In this document: positions 1-9,074 of the stretch, one piece after another
How positions within the stretch are numbered: the stretch's first letter is position 1
How the letters are laid out: every line of letters begins with the position of its first letter
Origin: Bacteroidaceae bacterium
Lineage (GTDB): Bacteria; Bacteroidota; Bacteroidia; Bacteroidales; Bacteroidaceae
Length of the DNA: 60,634 nucleotides
Direction of reading: 5' to 3'
Assembly (NCBI GenBank): GCA_017536765.1
Contig: JAFXGV010000012.1
Span: forward strand, 1-60,634
Made by a program: the position numbers and the translations under genes
Notes under the pieces: model-generated
Databases searched by the model: none
Seen by the model: only the letters and a program-made list of their open reading frames with translations
What the model was told of the DNA's origin: nothing

Positions 1-542
1 CCGTTCAAAGCACCGAGTGCAGAACCGCGGATGATAGGAGTGTTGTCGCCGTCAAACTCATAGAATGAAAGAAGCTCACGCATCTCCATCTCAACGAGCT
101 CGAGCATCTCAGCGTCATCAACAACGTCGCACTTGTTCAAGAATACAACAAGGCGTGGAACGTTTACCTGACGTGCGAGAAGGATGTGCTCACGTGTCTG
201 AGGCATAGGACCGTCAGTAGCAGCACAAACGATGATAGCACCGTCCATCTGAGCAGCACCGGTAACCATGTTCTTAACGTAGTCGGCGTGACCCGGACAG
301 TCAACGTGTGCATAGTGGCGGTTCTCTGTCTGATACTCAACGTGTGCAGTATTGATAGTAATACCACGCTCTTTCTCCTCGGGAGCGTTATCGATCTGGT
401 CAAATGACTTCAACTCTGAAAGACCTCTCTTAGCCAATACAGTTGTGATGGCAGCGGTCAAAGTAGTCTTACCGTGGTCAACGTGACCAATTGTTCCAAT
501 ATTTACGTGTGGTTTGGAACGCTCAAATTTTTCTTTTGCCAT
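1..542 (-). CDS. tuf: Elongation factor Tu, N-terminal part (cut by window edge)
   Basis: GTPase that delivers aminoacyl-tRNA to the ribosomal A site. Only the first about 180 residues are present, because the gene runs off the left edge. The G1 P-loop GHVDHGKT, the switch region [12 protein letters not shown], the G3 motif DCPGHADY and G4 NKCD are all intact, so this is a functional EF-Tu G domain. The start is the ATG at 540-542, giving [14 protein letters not shown], the usual bacterial EF-Tu N-terminus. It lies about 90 bp downstream of tRNA-Thr(GGT) and is probably co-transcribed with the four upstream tRNAs from the promoter at 1134-1163. Confidence 0.98.
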   Translation of the reverse strand, partial: MAKEKFERSKPHVNIGTIGHVDHGKTTLTAAITTVLAKRGLSELKSFDQIDNAPEEKERGITINTAHVEYQTENRHYAHVDCPGHADYVKNMVTGAAQMDGAIIVCAATDGPMPQTREHILLARQVNVPRLVVFLNKCDVVDDAEMLELVEMEMRELLSFYEFDGDNTPIIRGSALGALN

Positions 543-628
543 AGTTTTAAGCTTTAATATAACAATATATTTACCTAAGTTATCCAAAAAAAGTCCTGAG
601 TTATCAAGACAAAAAAGCTCTTCTCCAG

Positions 629-700
<72 letters not shown>

Positions 701-710
701 GTTGAAAAAG

Positions 711-783
711 AGCGGAAGACGGGGCTCAAACCCGCGACCCTCAGCTTGGAAGGCTAATGCTCTATCAACTGAGCTACTTCCGC
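711..783 (-). tRNA. tRNA-Gly (anticodon TCC)
   Basis: A 73-nt cloverleaf with acceptor arms GCGGAAG/CTTCCGC. The anticodon stem-loop TTAGC-CTTCCAA-GCTGA gives anticodon TCC. It lies 10 bp upstream of tRNA-Thr(GGT) in the same direction. Confidence 0.95.
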
Positions 784-877
784 AATACGTTTACATAAAG
801 AATTTGCAAACAAACGGAGACAGCTTTCTACACGATAACCGTCAAGGCTGGTTTGCATTCTCTTTTTCAACACATTG

Positions 878-960
878 TGGGCAAAGATGGATTCGAACCA
901 CCGAAGTCGAAAGACAGCAGATTTACAGTCTGCCCCATTTGGCCACTCTGGAATTTGCCC
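878..960 (-). tRNA. tRNA-Tyr (anticodon GTA)
   Basis: An 83-nt tRNA with acceptor arms GGGCAAA/TTTGCCC and anticodon loop CTGTAAA (GTA). The extended variable arm is typical of bacterial tRNA-Tyr (class II). Confidence 0.95.
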
Positions 961-1019
961 TTGCCACTATTTCAGAAAACGCATTTGCGACAGCTTTCAA
1001 CTAACGCGCTTTTTGTTTG

Positions 1020-1093
1020 AGCCTCTTGTCGGATTCGAACCAACGACCCCGAGATTACAAATCACGTGCTCTGGCCAACTGAGCTAAAGAGGC
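1020..1093 (-). tRNA. tRNA-Thr (anticodon TGT)
   Basis: A 74-nt cloverleaf with acceptor arms GCCTCTT/AAGAGGC and anticodon loop TTTGTAA, giving TGT. There is one T-T mismatch in the anticodon stem. It is the first gene of the tRNA-tuf transcription unit. The order Thr(TGT)-Tyr(GTA)-Gly(TCC)-Thr(GGT)-tuf is the same as thrU-tyrU-glyT-thrT-tufB of E. coli. Confidence 0.95.
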
Positions 1094-1133
1094 ATTGTAC
1101 ATTTGCTGCGCTGTTACCGTTGTAAAGCGAGTG

Positions 1134-1163
1134 CAAATGTACGAGTTTTTTTTTAATCACAAA
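1134..1163 (-). promoter_or_regulatory. Promoter of the tRNA-tuf operon
   Basis: Read on the minus strand, a -33 box TTTG (1160-1163) is followed after 18 bp by a -7 box TACATTTG (1134-1141). This fits the Bacteroidota primary sigma consensus TTTG-N19-TAnnTTTG. Initiation would be near 1127, about 35 nt before the first tRNA. Confidence 0.7.
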
Positions 1164-1188
1164 ACATTTTCCGTGTTTTTTTCGCGTT

Positions 1189-1482
1189 TTACTTCATTTT
1201 TTCGCGTTTTTTCTCGATTTGCCCCTTAAGAGCATCGATTGCAACGAGCAAAGCATCCTCAAAAGTGTCGGAAATTTTAGACGCAAACATCTCGCCCAAG
1301 CTCGAAGAAAGGCGCAACGCCACCTCCTTATTCATTGCAGTTTCAGGCTTAATCAACTTCATTGTCACCTCCAGCGATGTAGCCCCATCGCACAACTTCT
1401 CTATTTTGGCAACCTTTTTCTCAACATACTCCAACAACTGTGTTGATGCATCAAAATGAACTGATTGAATTCTTGTCTCCAT
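1189..1482 (-). CDS. hpf: Ribosome hibernation-promoting factor, short form
   Basis: A 97-residue HPF/RaiA-family protein that binds the 30S decoding region in stationary phase and inactivates ribosomes. The beta-alpha-beta-beta-beta-alpha fold of the family can be followed: N-terminal IQSVHFDAS strand, helix LLEYVEKKVAKIEKL, basic C-terminal helix ending KGQIEKKREKMK. Its length matches short HPF, and there is no C-terminal dimerisation domain as in long HPF. It starts 18 bp after the xerC stop and is the last gene of rpsU-xerC-hpf. No clear terminator is visible between it and the tRNA promoter. Confidence 0.93.
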   Translation of the reverse strand: METRIQSVHFDASTQLLEYVEKKVAKIEKLCDGATSLEVTMKLIKPETAMNKEVALRLSSSLGEMFASKISDTFEDALLVAIDALKGQIEKKREKMK

Positions 1483-1500
1483 AATAAATCCTCCTATTAT

Positions 1501-2391
1501 TTAGTTATTACCGGCTCTTGGATGAGCCTTATCATAAAAACGTTTAAGTTCCTCAAAGGTTAAATGCGTGTAAATCTCGGTGGTTGCTAACCTCTCGTGC
1601 CCCAGCAGTTCCTTCACCGCCATAAGCTCGGCATCGTTGTTGAGCATAGCCGTGGCAAAACTGTGGCGCAATGTATGGGGGCTCTTTTTCGCCACAGAGG
1701 TAACCGCCGACAATCTCTTGTTGACCACACGATACACCTGCTGCTGATTCACGCGCCCGCCTGCCGCCGTCACAAAGAGCGCCTGCTCTCCAGGAGCCGT
1801 CACTTTGGCCCGTTCGGCAAGATAATACTCAAGTTCACCGCGCAGCTCACCCGCAAACGGGATTATGCGTTCCTTGTTGCGCTTGCCAAGAACCCGCAAC
1901 TGCCCTTGCTGCAAATCCACGCTGCCCAAATCAAGGCCCACGAGTTCGGACAATCGCACTCCTGTTTCATAGAAGCACAATATCATCGCTCTGTCACGGC
2001 AAGCCAAAAAGCCCTCGCCAAAAGAAATTTTGTCTATCAGGCAATCCAGTTCCTCTTCCTTAACAAAGGCGGGCAGCGCCTTGCGACATTTAGGCCCCTT
2101 AATTGCTGTTGCCGGATTTGCGTCTGTAACGCTCTGCGCACGCATATAGGCATAAAAAGAGCGCAACGAGCTCAGTTTTCTGCAAACCGAACTTGCTGCG
2201 CAACCTTTATCCATAAGCGATGCCACCCAAGAACGTAGCAAATCGACATCGGCATCAGCCACAGAAAGCATCTCTTCAAAACCACGCAAATACTCTTCAA
2301 AAGCACGAAGGTCACCTGCATACGCCCTGAGCGTATGCAACGAGTAGTTTCTCTCGTTCTTCAGATGCTTTATAAAAGAGTCTATAAACAT
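1501..2391 (-). CDS. xerC: Tyrosine recombinase XerC/XerD type
   Basis: A 296-residue site-specific tyrosine recombinase that likely resolves chromosome dimers at dif. It has an N-terminal SAM-like DNA-binding domain (residues 1-90) and a C-terminal catalytic domain. All expected catalytic residues can be placed: Arg146 (TGVRLSEL), Lys170 (LGKRNKE), His239-x-x-Arg242 (HTLRH), His265 (LGHERL) and the nucleophile Tyr274 (TEIYTH). The length is normal for XerC/D and there is no prophage nearby, so it is the housekeeping enzyme. Which of XerC or XerD it is cannot be told from this window. A long hairpin (2391-2429) ends exactly at its start codon. Confidence 0.93.
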   Translation of the reverse strand: MFIDSFIKHLKNERNYSLHTLRAYAGDLRAFEEYLRGFEEMLSVADADVDLLRSWVASLMDKGCAASSVCRKLSSLRSFYAYMRAQSVTDANPATAIKGPKCRKALPAFVKEEELDCLIDKISFGEGFLACRDRAMILCFYETGVRLSELVGLDLGSVDLQQGQLRVLGKRNKERIIPFAGELRGELEYYLAERAKVTAPGEQALFVTAAGGRVNQQQVYRVVNKRLSAVTSVAKKSPHTLRHSFATAMLNNDAELMAVKELLGHERLATTEIYTHLTFEELKRFYDKAHPRAGNN

Positions 2392-2429
2392 ATTCGTTGC
2401 CGCAAGAGAAATTCTTACGGCAACGAATA
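2391..2429 (-). other. Long stem-loop abutting the xerC start codon
   Basis: Minus-strand RNA can form a 17-bp stem (arms 2391-2407 and 2413-2429) with a 5-nt loop. The single mismatch at DNA level becomes a G-U pair in RNA. The 3' arm ends at the first bases of the xerC ATG (2389-2391). There is no T-run after it, so it is not a classic terminator. It may be an mRNA processing site or a translational control element between rpsU and xerC. Confidence 0.65.
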
Positions 2430-2471
2430 TATATCAGAATAATCTAAAAAACAAGAAAAGGTGCAAGTTTT

Positions 2472-2663
2472 TTATTCCTCGCTATCGCGAAGTTTCTGAA
2501 CGTAGATAGCGTGCTCCATCTTCAATCTCTTGAGTACTGAAGGCTTGTCAAACTGCTGACGAGCGCGCAACTCTTTAACTACACCGGTTTTCTCGAATTT
2601 TCTTTTGAATTTTTTGAGAGCTTTCTCAATGTTTTCGCCCTCCTTAACAGGTACTACAATCAT
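2472..2663 (-). CDS. rpsU: 30S ribosomal protein S21
   Basis: A 63-residue S21 (bS21) of the small subunit platform. It shows the family pattern: MIVVPVKEGENIEKALKKF, then the basic stretch KRKFEKTGVVKELRARQQF and a long basic C-terminal helix. It is the first gene of the rpsU-xerC-hpf unit, with a strong promoter at 2716-2746. Confidence 0.97.
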   Translation of the reverse strand: MIVVPVKEGENIEKALKKFKRKFEKTGVVKELRARQQFDKPSVLKRLKMEHAIYVQKLRDSEE

Positions 2664-2715
2664 TTCCTATTTATATTTTTAGTTTATATTATTACCGATT
2701 GAACAAAATGTGGCG

Positions 2716-2746
2716 CAAAAGTAGGCACATTTTCTCAAATGGCAAA
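2716..2746 (-). promoter_or_regulatory. Promoter of rpsU-xerC-hpf
   Basis: Minus-strand TTTG (2743-2746), 19-bp spacer, then TACTTTTG (2716-2723). This is a full match to the Bacteroidota consensus. Initiation would be near 2709, giving a leader of about 45 nt. Confidence 0.75.
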
Positions 2747-2768
2747 ACTTTTAATCACTTTTTTGCTC

Positions 2769-2812
2769 AAAAATAAGGAGACAAGAGCTAAAAAGCCCTT
2801 GCCACCTTATTT
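2769..2812 (-). terminator. Terminator downstream of mdh
   Basis: A nested stem: outer arms of 8 bp (2771-2778 with 2805-2812) and inner arms of 7 bp with one G-U pair (2783-2789 with 2794-2800). On the minus strand it is followed by TTTTTGAGC. It sits just after the mdh stop. Confidence 0.7.
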
Positions 2813-2831
2813 ATATTATATAAACCATAAA

Positions 2832-3824
2832 TTAGAGGTTGGGGTTAAGAGTGCTCCACTCCTCTACTGCGGGAATAATGCCGAGAGCGATAATCTCGTC
2901 GCGCATCTTGCCCAAGTGCTCTACCGAAGACTGCAATGCCGCCATCTCCTCGGCTGTACCTGTGGGTGCAACATAGTGAACGCCATCGGCATCGATGGTT
3001 GTGGGCATAGCCATCATCACATTCTTGTAGCCAAGCTCTGCATTGTTCACATAGCAACCTGCGGGCAATGTGTAGGGTGCACCACCCATAGCAGCTTCAA
3101 TCATCTTGATAGCGCAATACGAGGGGCTCTGGAATGATGAACGGCCACGAAGCTTGATGATGTTTGAACCACCCTGAACGGTGTTGTGCTTAATCTCGGC
3201 CCAACGTTCCTCGCTCAAGCCCATCTCGGCCAAAGGTTTACCATCGATTTTCACCTGAGAAGCAAACACAGCCATCTGCTCGCCGTGGCCACCATAAGTG
3301 TTGGCACCTGTCACCTTATCCTGCTGAACGCCGAACTCCTTGGCAAGAGCCTGCTGCAAGCGGGTAGAATCAAGGGCAGCGAGTGAAGTCAACTGGTTGG
3401 GTTTCAAACCCGAGTGGATGAGCGCTGTGAGAGCGGTAACATCGGCAGGGTTGAAGATTACAACAACGTGCTTTACATCGGGGCAATACTTTTTGATAAA
3501 ATCGCCAAACTCAGCTGCAATCTGGCAGTTACCCTTCAACAAATCCTCACGTGTCATACCCTCTTTACGAGGAGCACCACCCGAAGATACAATATATTTA
3601 GCACCTGTGAAAGCCTCCTCGGGGTTTGTTGTCCAAGTGATATTGGCACCGGGGAAACCGCAATGAGCCATCTCGTCGGCAACGCCGTGCACGCCGGGCT
3701 CAAAGATATCATACAAACAGATGTTAGGAGTGAGGCCCAACATAAGAGCACACTGTACCATGTTAGAGCCAATCATACCGCCGGCACCGACGATTGTCAA
3801 TTTCTCATTAGTCAAATACTGCAT
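2832..3824 (-). CDS. mdh: Malate dehydrogenase (lactate/malate dehydrogenase family)
   Basis: A 330-residue NAD-dependent malate dehydrogenase interconverting malate and oxaloacetate in the reductive branch used for succinate/propionate fermentation. It has the dinucleotide-binding loop GAGGMIG near residues 13-19, the active-site loop with Arg86 and Arg92 (GGAPRKEGMTRED), substrate Arg155 (LDSTRLQ) and the catalytic His180 (TYGGHGEQ). The Arg at the specificity loop favours malate over lactate. It is monocistronic, with its own promoter and terminator. Confidence 0.93.
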   Translation of the reverse strand: MQYLTNEKLTIVGAGGMIGSNMVQCALMLGLTPNICLYDIFEPGVHGVADEMAHCGFPGANITWTTNPEEAFTGAKYIVSSGGAPRKEGMTREDLLKGNCQIAAEFGDFIKKYCPDVKHVVVIFNPADVTALTALIHSGLKPNQLTSLAALDSTRLQQALAKEFGVQQDKVTGANTYGGHGEQMAVFASQVKIDGKPLAEMGLSEERWAEIKHNTVQGGSNIIKLRGRSSFQSPSYCAIKMIEAAMGGAPYTLPAGCYVNNAELGYKNVMMAMPTTIDADGVHYVAPTGTAEEMAALQSSVEHLGKMRDEIIALGIIPAVEEWSTLNPNL

Positions 3825-3878
3825 AATTCTAAAATTTAATATTTATAATTCAATTCTTTTATTCACCATTGTCACAAT

Positions 3879-3888
3879 GCGAAGATAA
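3879..3888 (-). promoter_or_regulatory. Probable -7 element of mdh
   Basis: The minus strand reads TTATCTTCGC here, about 55 nt before the mdh start. The same ten bases recur upstream of the rhomboid pair and lptB, which supports a -7 box. No good TTTG box sits at the right distance. Confidence 0.45.
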
Positions 3889-3937
3889 CAAATTTCTCAA
3901 ATATCTACACCTAAATTCACTTTGTTTTACACAAAAA

Positions 3938-5161
3938 TCACAAACCAAGCAGTTTGAATATCTTGGCCGATGCTCCGGCATTCTGCGAAACATAGTTCCC
4001 GGCAGCCTCACCGGCCTTTTTTGCCGCCTCGGCATCGCTGTCTACGACCGTCATCTTCTGCTCGAAATCCTCGCGCGATGCAATCTCAATGCCACCGCCG
4101 CAGGCCTTCAACTGCTGCGCCTCCTGAAATTTCTTGTTATTCGGGCCAAAAAACACCGGTATGCCGTATACAGCAGCTTCAAGGATATTGTGTATTCCCA
4201 CACCAAAGCCACCGCCCACATAAGCCACGTCGCCATATCGGTATATAGACGAAAGCAGGCCGAAACAATCGATGATAAGACATCTTGCCGTGCGCACATC
4301 ATCCATAGAGGCCTGTGTATAGCGCACGCAATTGCCACGTATGTTCTCTTGAATGCTTTTTATTCGCTCTTCATTAACCTCGTGCGATGCAATTATCAGT
4401 TTCCAACCCGCATGATTGTTAAAATAGGGCGCGTAAACATCTTCATCGGGGCCCCAGGAGCTGCCGGCAATAAAGATTTTATTGCCACCCTCGGCAAAAG
4501 CCTCTACAAGAGGAAGCAAATGCGCCTGTTCCGAAATCTTGACAACGCGGTCGAAACGGGTATCACCCACCACCGACACATTCTTAATGCCTATTGCAGC
4601 AAGCAGTTCCTTGGATTTCTCATTCTGTACAAACAGATGAGTGAAGCAACCGAGAGCCCTGCGGTAGTATGCCCCCCACCAATGAAAGAAGGCTTGCTCT
4701 TCGCGAAAGATGGAAGAGACACTGTATGTAGGTATGGCGCGCTTTTTGAGGGCAAAAAGAAAATTGAGCCAAAACTCGTACTTTACAAAAAATACCATTT
4801 TAGGCTTTACCAAATTCAAGAAATGCTTGACATTGCAAGGAGTGTCGAAGGGCAGATAGCACACCACATCGGCCTGCTGATAATTACGTGCAGAACGATA
4901 GCCCGAGGGAGAGAAGAATGTGAGAACAACGCGATATTCAGGGTGTTCTGCACGAAATTTCTCAATCAAAGGACGTCCCTGCTCAAATTCCCCAAGCGAG
5001 GATGCGTGGAACCAAATATAATTGGTGCCATCCTTTATTTTATCCTTGAGAATTGCAAAAATCTCACGATGCCCCTCTAACAATTGTTTCGCTTTTCGAT
5101 GCCCGAAAAGCGCGGCAAGCCTCACCAAGGCTATATAAATGTATATTCCTATCGTGTACAT
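3938..5161 (-). CDS. waaA: 3-deoxy-D-manno-octulosonic acid (Kdo) transferase
   Basis: A 407-residue GT-B glycosyltransferase that adds Kdo from CMP-Kdo to the lipid A precursor at the inner membrane. The N-terminus (MYTIGIYIYIALVRLAALF) is a membrane anchor. The acceptor motif with the catalytic Glu appears in SSLGEFEQGRPLIE (about residues 53-66). The donor-side signature is GGGFGVGIHNILEAAVYGIPVFFGP in the C-terminal half. The length is typical of WaaA. It follows gltX by 14 bp and is probably translated from the same mRNA. Confidence 0.93.
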   Translation of the reverse strand: MYTIGIYIYIALVRLAALFGHRKAKQLLEGHREIFAILKDKIKDGTNYIWFHASSLGEFEQGRPLIEKFRAEHPEYRVVLTFFSPSGYRSARNYQQADVVCYLPFDTPCNVKHFLNLVKPKMVFFVKYEFWLNFLFALKKRAIPTYSVSSIFREEQAFFHWWGAYYRRALGCFTHLFVQNEKSKELLAAIGIKNVSVVGDTRFDRVVKISEQAHLLPLVEAFAEGGNKIFIAGSSWGPDEDVYAPYFNNHAGWKLIIASHEVNEERIKSIQENIRGNCVRYTQASMDDVRTARCLIIDCFGLLSSIYRYGDVAYVGGGFGVGIHNILEAAVYGIPVFFGPNNKKFQEAQQLKACGGGIEIASREDFEQKMTVVDSDAEAAKKAGEAAGNYVSQNAGASAKIFKLLGL

Positions 5162-5175
5162 AATCAGCAGTTTGT

Positions 5176-6693
5176 TTATCCCAAAACGGTTATTGCTCTA
5201 TTCAAACGCGCCAACGTCTCCTTCTTACCTATCAATCCCGAAATATCGAACATCTGCGGTCCTTTTCCCTCGCCCACGAGAGCCAGGCGGAATGCGTTCA
5301 TAATCTCACCCATACCATAGCCTTTTGCCTCTATCCATTCGTGGACAGCCTTGTCCTGATTCTCGATGGAGAAATCATCGAGCCCATCGAGCAGAGCGGC
5401 AAGTTCGGCCATTTTGGCGGCAGAATCATCTTTCCAACGTTTTTTCACCGTTTTTTCATCATATTCCACGGGAGCTATGAAATAGAAACTGCAAGCATCC
5501 CAAAGCTCGTGCACAAAGTTTACACGGCCCTTCATAAGGGAAACTATCCTTGTGAGCAGTTCCATATCGGGCTCCACACCGTGAGATTGCACCACCGGCA
5601 TAAAAATTTCTGCAATTTCGCGGTCATCCTTTTGCAGGATGTATTCGTGATTGAACCAAATCATCTTCTTGTAGTCGAAACGGGCACCGGCCTTGCTACA
5701 CTTGGCAAGGTCGAACTTCTCAATGAGCCGGTCCATCGACATCATTTCCACATCGTCACCCGGGTTCCATCCTAAAAGGGCAAGGAAATTTATAACTGCC
5801 TCGGGCAGATAATCGCTCTCACGGAAGCCCGATGACACCGCGCCGCTCTTGGGATCGTGCCACTCCAGAGGGAACACAGGGAAGCCTAAGCGGTCGCCGT
5901 CGCGCTTGCTGAGTTTGCCATTACCCTCGGGCTTGAGCAGCAGCGACAGGTGTGCGAACTGTGGCATTGTATCCTCCCAACCAAAGGCACGATAGAGCAG
6001 CACGTGAAGGGGAGCCGAAGGCAGCCACTCCTCGCCACGGATTACGTGCGAGATGTTCATCAAATGGTCGTCAACGATATTGGCAAGGTGATATGTAGGC
6101 AGTTCGTCGGCCGATTTGTAGAGCACCTTGTCGTCGAGGATGGATGAATCTATGGTAACCACGCCGCGTATAAGGTCGTTTACAACAACCTTTTCGCCAG
6201 GTTCCACTTTGAAACGCACCACATACTGCTTGCCGGCATCAATGAGCGCCTTAACCTCGTCGGCAGGCAGAGCAAGGGAGTTGCGCATAGAAAGACGTGT
6301 TGACGCATCGTACTGGAAGTTATCTATTTCGGCACGCTTTACTTCGAGTTCCTCGGGGGTGTCGAATGCGATGTACGCCTTTCCATTGTCGAGCAACACC
6401 TGAACATATTTCTTGTATATGTCGCGACGCTCCGACTGACGATAGGGGCCGCAGTCGCCGCCAAAGGTCACACCTTCGTCGAACTTTATCCCCAACCAAC
6501 GGAAAGACTCGAGAATATACTCCTCGGCACCGGGCACAAAGCGGTTTGAATCGGTATCTTCGATGCGGAAAATAAGTTCTCCGCCATTCTGTTTCGCAAA
6601 GAGATAATTATACAAGGCCGTTCTTACACCGCCGATATGCAAAGGACCTGTGGGACTGGGAGCAAAACGCACCCTCACTTTTCTTTCACTCAT
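5176..6693 (-). CDS. gltX: Glutamate-tRNA ligase
   Basis: A 505-residue class I aminoacyl-tRNA synthetase. The HIGH-type motif is HIGG at residues 19-22 in [11 protein letters not shown], and the KMSKS-type loop is KLSKR at residues 260-264. The [12 protein letters not shown] motif in the catalytic domain is typical of GluRS. It heads the gltX-waaA operon and is driven by a good promoter at 6791-6821. Confidence 0.97.
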   Translation of the reverse strand: MSERKVRVRFAPSPTGPLHIGGVRTALYNYLFAKQNGGELIFRIEDTDSNRFVPGAEEYILESFRWLGIKFDEGVTFGGDCGPYRQSERRDIYKKYVQVLLDNGKAYIAFDTPEELEVKRAEIDNFQYDASTRLSMRNSLALPADEVKALIDAGKQYVVRFKVEPGEKVVVNDLIRGVVTIDSSILDDKVLYKSADELPTYHLANIVDDHLMNISHVIRGEEWLPSAPLHVLLYRAFGWEDTMPQFAHLSLLLKPEGNGKLSKRDGDRLGFPVFPLEWHDPKSGAVSSGFRESDYLPEAVINFLALLGWNPGDDVEMMSMDRLIEKFDLAKCSKAGARFDYKKMIWFNHEYILQKDDREIAEIFMPVVQSHGVEPDMELLTRIVSLMKGRVNFVHELWDACSFYFIAPVEYDEKTVKKRWKDDSAAKMAELAALLDGLDDFSIENQDKAVHEWIEAKGYGMGEIMNAFRLALVGEGKGPQMFDISGLIGKKETLARLNRAITVLG

Positions 6694-6790
6694 ATTCTTT
6701 TATTTTTACAGCAACACCCTGCATATGTGGCATTTACACGAAACGCAATCCGCGAGATGCAAATACAGAGTACCGCAAATTATAACTCTA

Positions 6791-6821
6791 CAAAATTACT
6801 ACAAGTTGATTTCTTAACAAA
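6791..6821 (-). promoter_or_regulatory. Promoter of gltX-waaA
   Basis: Minus-strand TTTG (6818-6821), 19-bp spacer, TAATTTTG (6791-6798). Initiation near 6784 would leave a leader of about 90 nt before gltX. It is divergent from the pgpH promoter 60 bp away. Confidence 0.65.
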
Positions 6822-6880
6822 ATAAATCTATTTATTTTTCAAACATCGCAACACAAAGTAAATTAGAAGATGTGTAAACC

Positions 6881-6910
6881 TTTGATATTTGTTATTTTTT
6901 AGTACTTTTG
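6881..6910 (+). promoter_or_regulatory. Promoter of the pgpH-like gene
   Basis: TTTG (6881-6884), 18-bp spacer, TACTTTTG (6903-6910). This matches the Bacteroidota consensus in both boxes. Initiation near 6917 gives a leader of about 50 nt. Confidence 0.7.
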
Positions 6911-6968
6911 TAATAATTGGCCGTAATGGCACACAAAAGGATATATAACACATTAAACAACCTGCGGT

Positions 6969-9035
6969 ATGAAAGAGAGTTTGAAGAATATCTTCAAAAA
7001 GCGTATGAGAATATTGTTTCAGGCAGCGGTATCGTTGCTATGTATGGGGCTCATCATATATTTTATGCCCAGAAACAATGTATTCAATTACAATTACAGC
7101 GAGTCGGCGCCGTGGAATTACGGACAGATTATCGCACCGTTCGATTTCCCCATATATAAAAGCGAAGCGCAGCTTCAAAAGGAGAAAGACAGCATCGCTG
7201 CACACTTTGAACTCTATTTCGTCAAAGACTCTGCAATAGCCATTAAGCAGCTGCGCCAGCTGAAAAACCGTTTCTACAGCAATGCAAGCGAAGAGGTGCC
7301 GCGCGAAGCATATGTAAACTACTACAACACACTCATAGGGCTTTACAACCGCGGCATAATTTCGCAGAGCGACAAGGAGATTATGAACAGCAACAAGGCC
7401 AAAAAGGTGAACGTCATTAACGACCACCTTGCATCAGGCACGCCAAAAGAGGATTTTATAACAACCGACAAGGCCTATAGAACGCTTCTTGCAGCCGACA
7501 CAATACCGGCCGACCTTATTGCCGCATACAAGCTACACAATTTCATTGAGCCCAACATAAAGTACGACTCTGCAAGAAGCCACGCACTGTTGGAGGAGGA
7601 GCTCATATCACTCCCCATAAGCGAGGGTATTGTACAAAACGGACAGAAGATTGTGAGCCGTGGCGACATTGTGGATGCCAAGACCTACCAGATACTTAAA
7701 TCGTACCAATATGAGATTGATAAAAGACAGGACAACAACTACAAAACAACCACAATGCTCTTAGGGCAGATACTGTTTGTAATAATTTCCTTCTCGCTGT
7801 TGCTGTCATACATTTACATATACAACCCCGACATAAAAAGCAACAATAACAAGTTCCTGTTGGTGATACTTTCGGCAACGATATTCCCCATTATTACAGG
7901 AATAATGATGGAAGCCCGCTTTAGCAATGTATTTCTGCTACCATTTTCATTGGCACCAATGATGCTGTGCCTCTTCACCAACCCCAGGACAGCATTCATC
8001 ACGCACACCATCGACATATTGACGTGTTCGATAATGCTCAACTCGCCATACGAGTTCATACTGCTGCAAGTGCTTGCAGGGTATGCCGCAATATTGAGCC
8101 TCAAGGAGCTGTCGTCGCGTTCACAGATGTTCCGCACCGCGTTTGTTGTGCTCACCACATACTGCACCACATTCCTTGCCTATGAGCTCATAGTGGAGAA
8201 CGACATCACGAAGATGAACCTGATAATGTATATCTATTTTGTCATAAGTTCAGTGCTCATACTTTTTGCCTACCCGCTAATGTTCATCATAGAGAAGCTA
8301 TTGGGATTCGTCTCCAACATCACACTCATAGAGCTGTCAAACCTCAACAATCCCCTGCTGCAGAAACTTTCGCAAGAGGCACCGGGCACATTCCAGCACT
8401 CTATGCAGGTGGCCAATCTGGCGGCCGAGGCGGCACGCGCCATAGGAGCCAACAGTTTGGAGGTGCGCACCGGCGCGCTCTACCACGACATAGGCAAAAG
8501 TAACAACCCCATCTACTTTACCGAGAACCAGAGTGGAGGCAAGAGCCCTCACGACGAGCTTGAATATCAAGAGAGCGCACAGATAATAATAAGACACGTG
8601 ACGGAGGGTGCTTCGATAGCCGAGCGCCACCATCTGCCCAAGAAGATAAAAGAATTTATCGTCACGCATCACGGGCTCTCAAAAACAGGCTACTTCTACA
8701 TCAACTACAAGAATGAGCACCCCGACGAGAAGATTAACGAGGCGCTTTTCACCTACCCCGGGCCTAACCCAACTACACGAGAGCAAGGCATACTTATGCT
8801 TGCCGACTGCGTGGAGGCCGCATCGCACAGCATAAAGGAGTACACTGCAGCCAACATTGAAAAGAAGGTCGATGATGTAATAAACCCCAAGATAACCGGC
8901 GGCGAACTTGAGTTATGCCCTCTCACCTTCCAGGATATACACACAATAAAAGAGGTATTCAAAGAGCGTTTGAAGGCTATATACCACACACGCATAAGCT
9001 ACCCCGAAGAGAAAAAAGAGCAAAAGGCTCCTTAA
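6969..9035 (+). CDS. 7TM-HD family phosphohydrolase, PgpH-type c-di-AMP phosphodiesterase
   Basis: A 688-residue membrane protein. Order: one N-terminal membrane segment (about 15-33), an extracytoplasmic 7TMR-HDED domain (about 35-260), a cluster of about seven membrane helices (260-445) and a cytoplasmic HD domain (about 460-680). Metal ligands are visible at His477 (TFQHSMQ) and His506-Asp507 (YHDIGKSNNP), with later His residues in RHHLPK and THHGLS. Family members degrade cyclic di-AMP, so a role in osmotic and cell-wall homeostasis is inferred. It is followed 40 bp later by the DUF2851 gene. Confidence 0.92.
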   Translation: MKESLKNIFKKRMRILFQAAVSLLCMGLIIYFMPRNNVFNYNYSESAPWNYGQIIAPFDFPIYKSEAQLQKEKDSIAAHFELYFVKDSAIAIKQLRQLKNRFYSNASEEVPREAYVNYYNTLIGLYNRGIISQSDKEIMNSNKAKKVNVINDHLASGTPKEDFITTDKAYRTLLAADTIPADLIAAYKLHNFIEPNIKYDSARSHALLEEELISLPISEGIVQNGQKIVSRGDIVDAKTYQILKSYQYEIDKRQDNNYKTTTMLLGQILFVIISFSLLLSYIYIYNPDIKSNNNKFLLVILSATIFPIITGIMMEARFSNVFLLPFSLAPMMLCLFTNPRTAFITHTIDILTCSIMLNSPYEFILLQVLAGYAAILSLKELSSRSQMFRTAFVVLTTYCTTFLAYELIVENDITKMNLIMYIYFVISSVLILFAYPLMFIIEKLLGFVSNITLIELSNLNNPLLQKLSQEAPGTFQHSMQVANLAAEAARAIGANSLEVRTGALYHDIGKSNNPIYFTENQSGGKSPHDELEYQESAQIIIRHVTEGASIAERHHLPKKIKEFIVTHHGLSKTGYFYINYKNEHPDEKINEALFTYPGPNPTTREQGILMLADCVEAASHSIKEYTAANIEKKVDDVINPKITGGELELCPLTFQDIHTIKEVFKERLKAIYHTRISYPEEKKEQKAP

Positions 9036-9074
9036 ATATATACGCGCGCGTGCACGTGAACATAGAGAACAGCT

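Noticed and set aside
1501-2391. Phage or integron integrase
   Set aside because: The protein is a normal-length XerC/D with rpsU/hpf synteny and no mobile genes nearby.
3869-5080. 403-residue open frame on the plus strand opposite waaA
   Set aside because: It is the antisense shadow of a conserved gene. Its product has no recognisable domain and waaA motifs are clear on the other strand.
6917-7159. 80-residue frame at the start of pgpH
   Set aside because: It is an alternative frame of pgpH and lacks conserved features; pgpH has the proper signal/membrane start at 6969.
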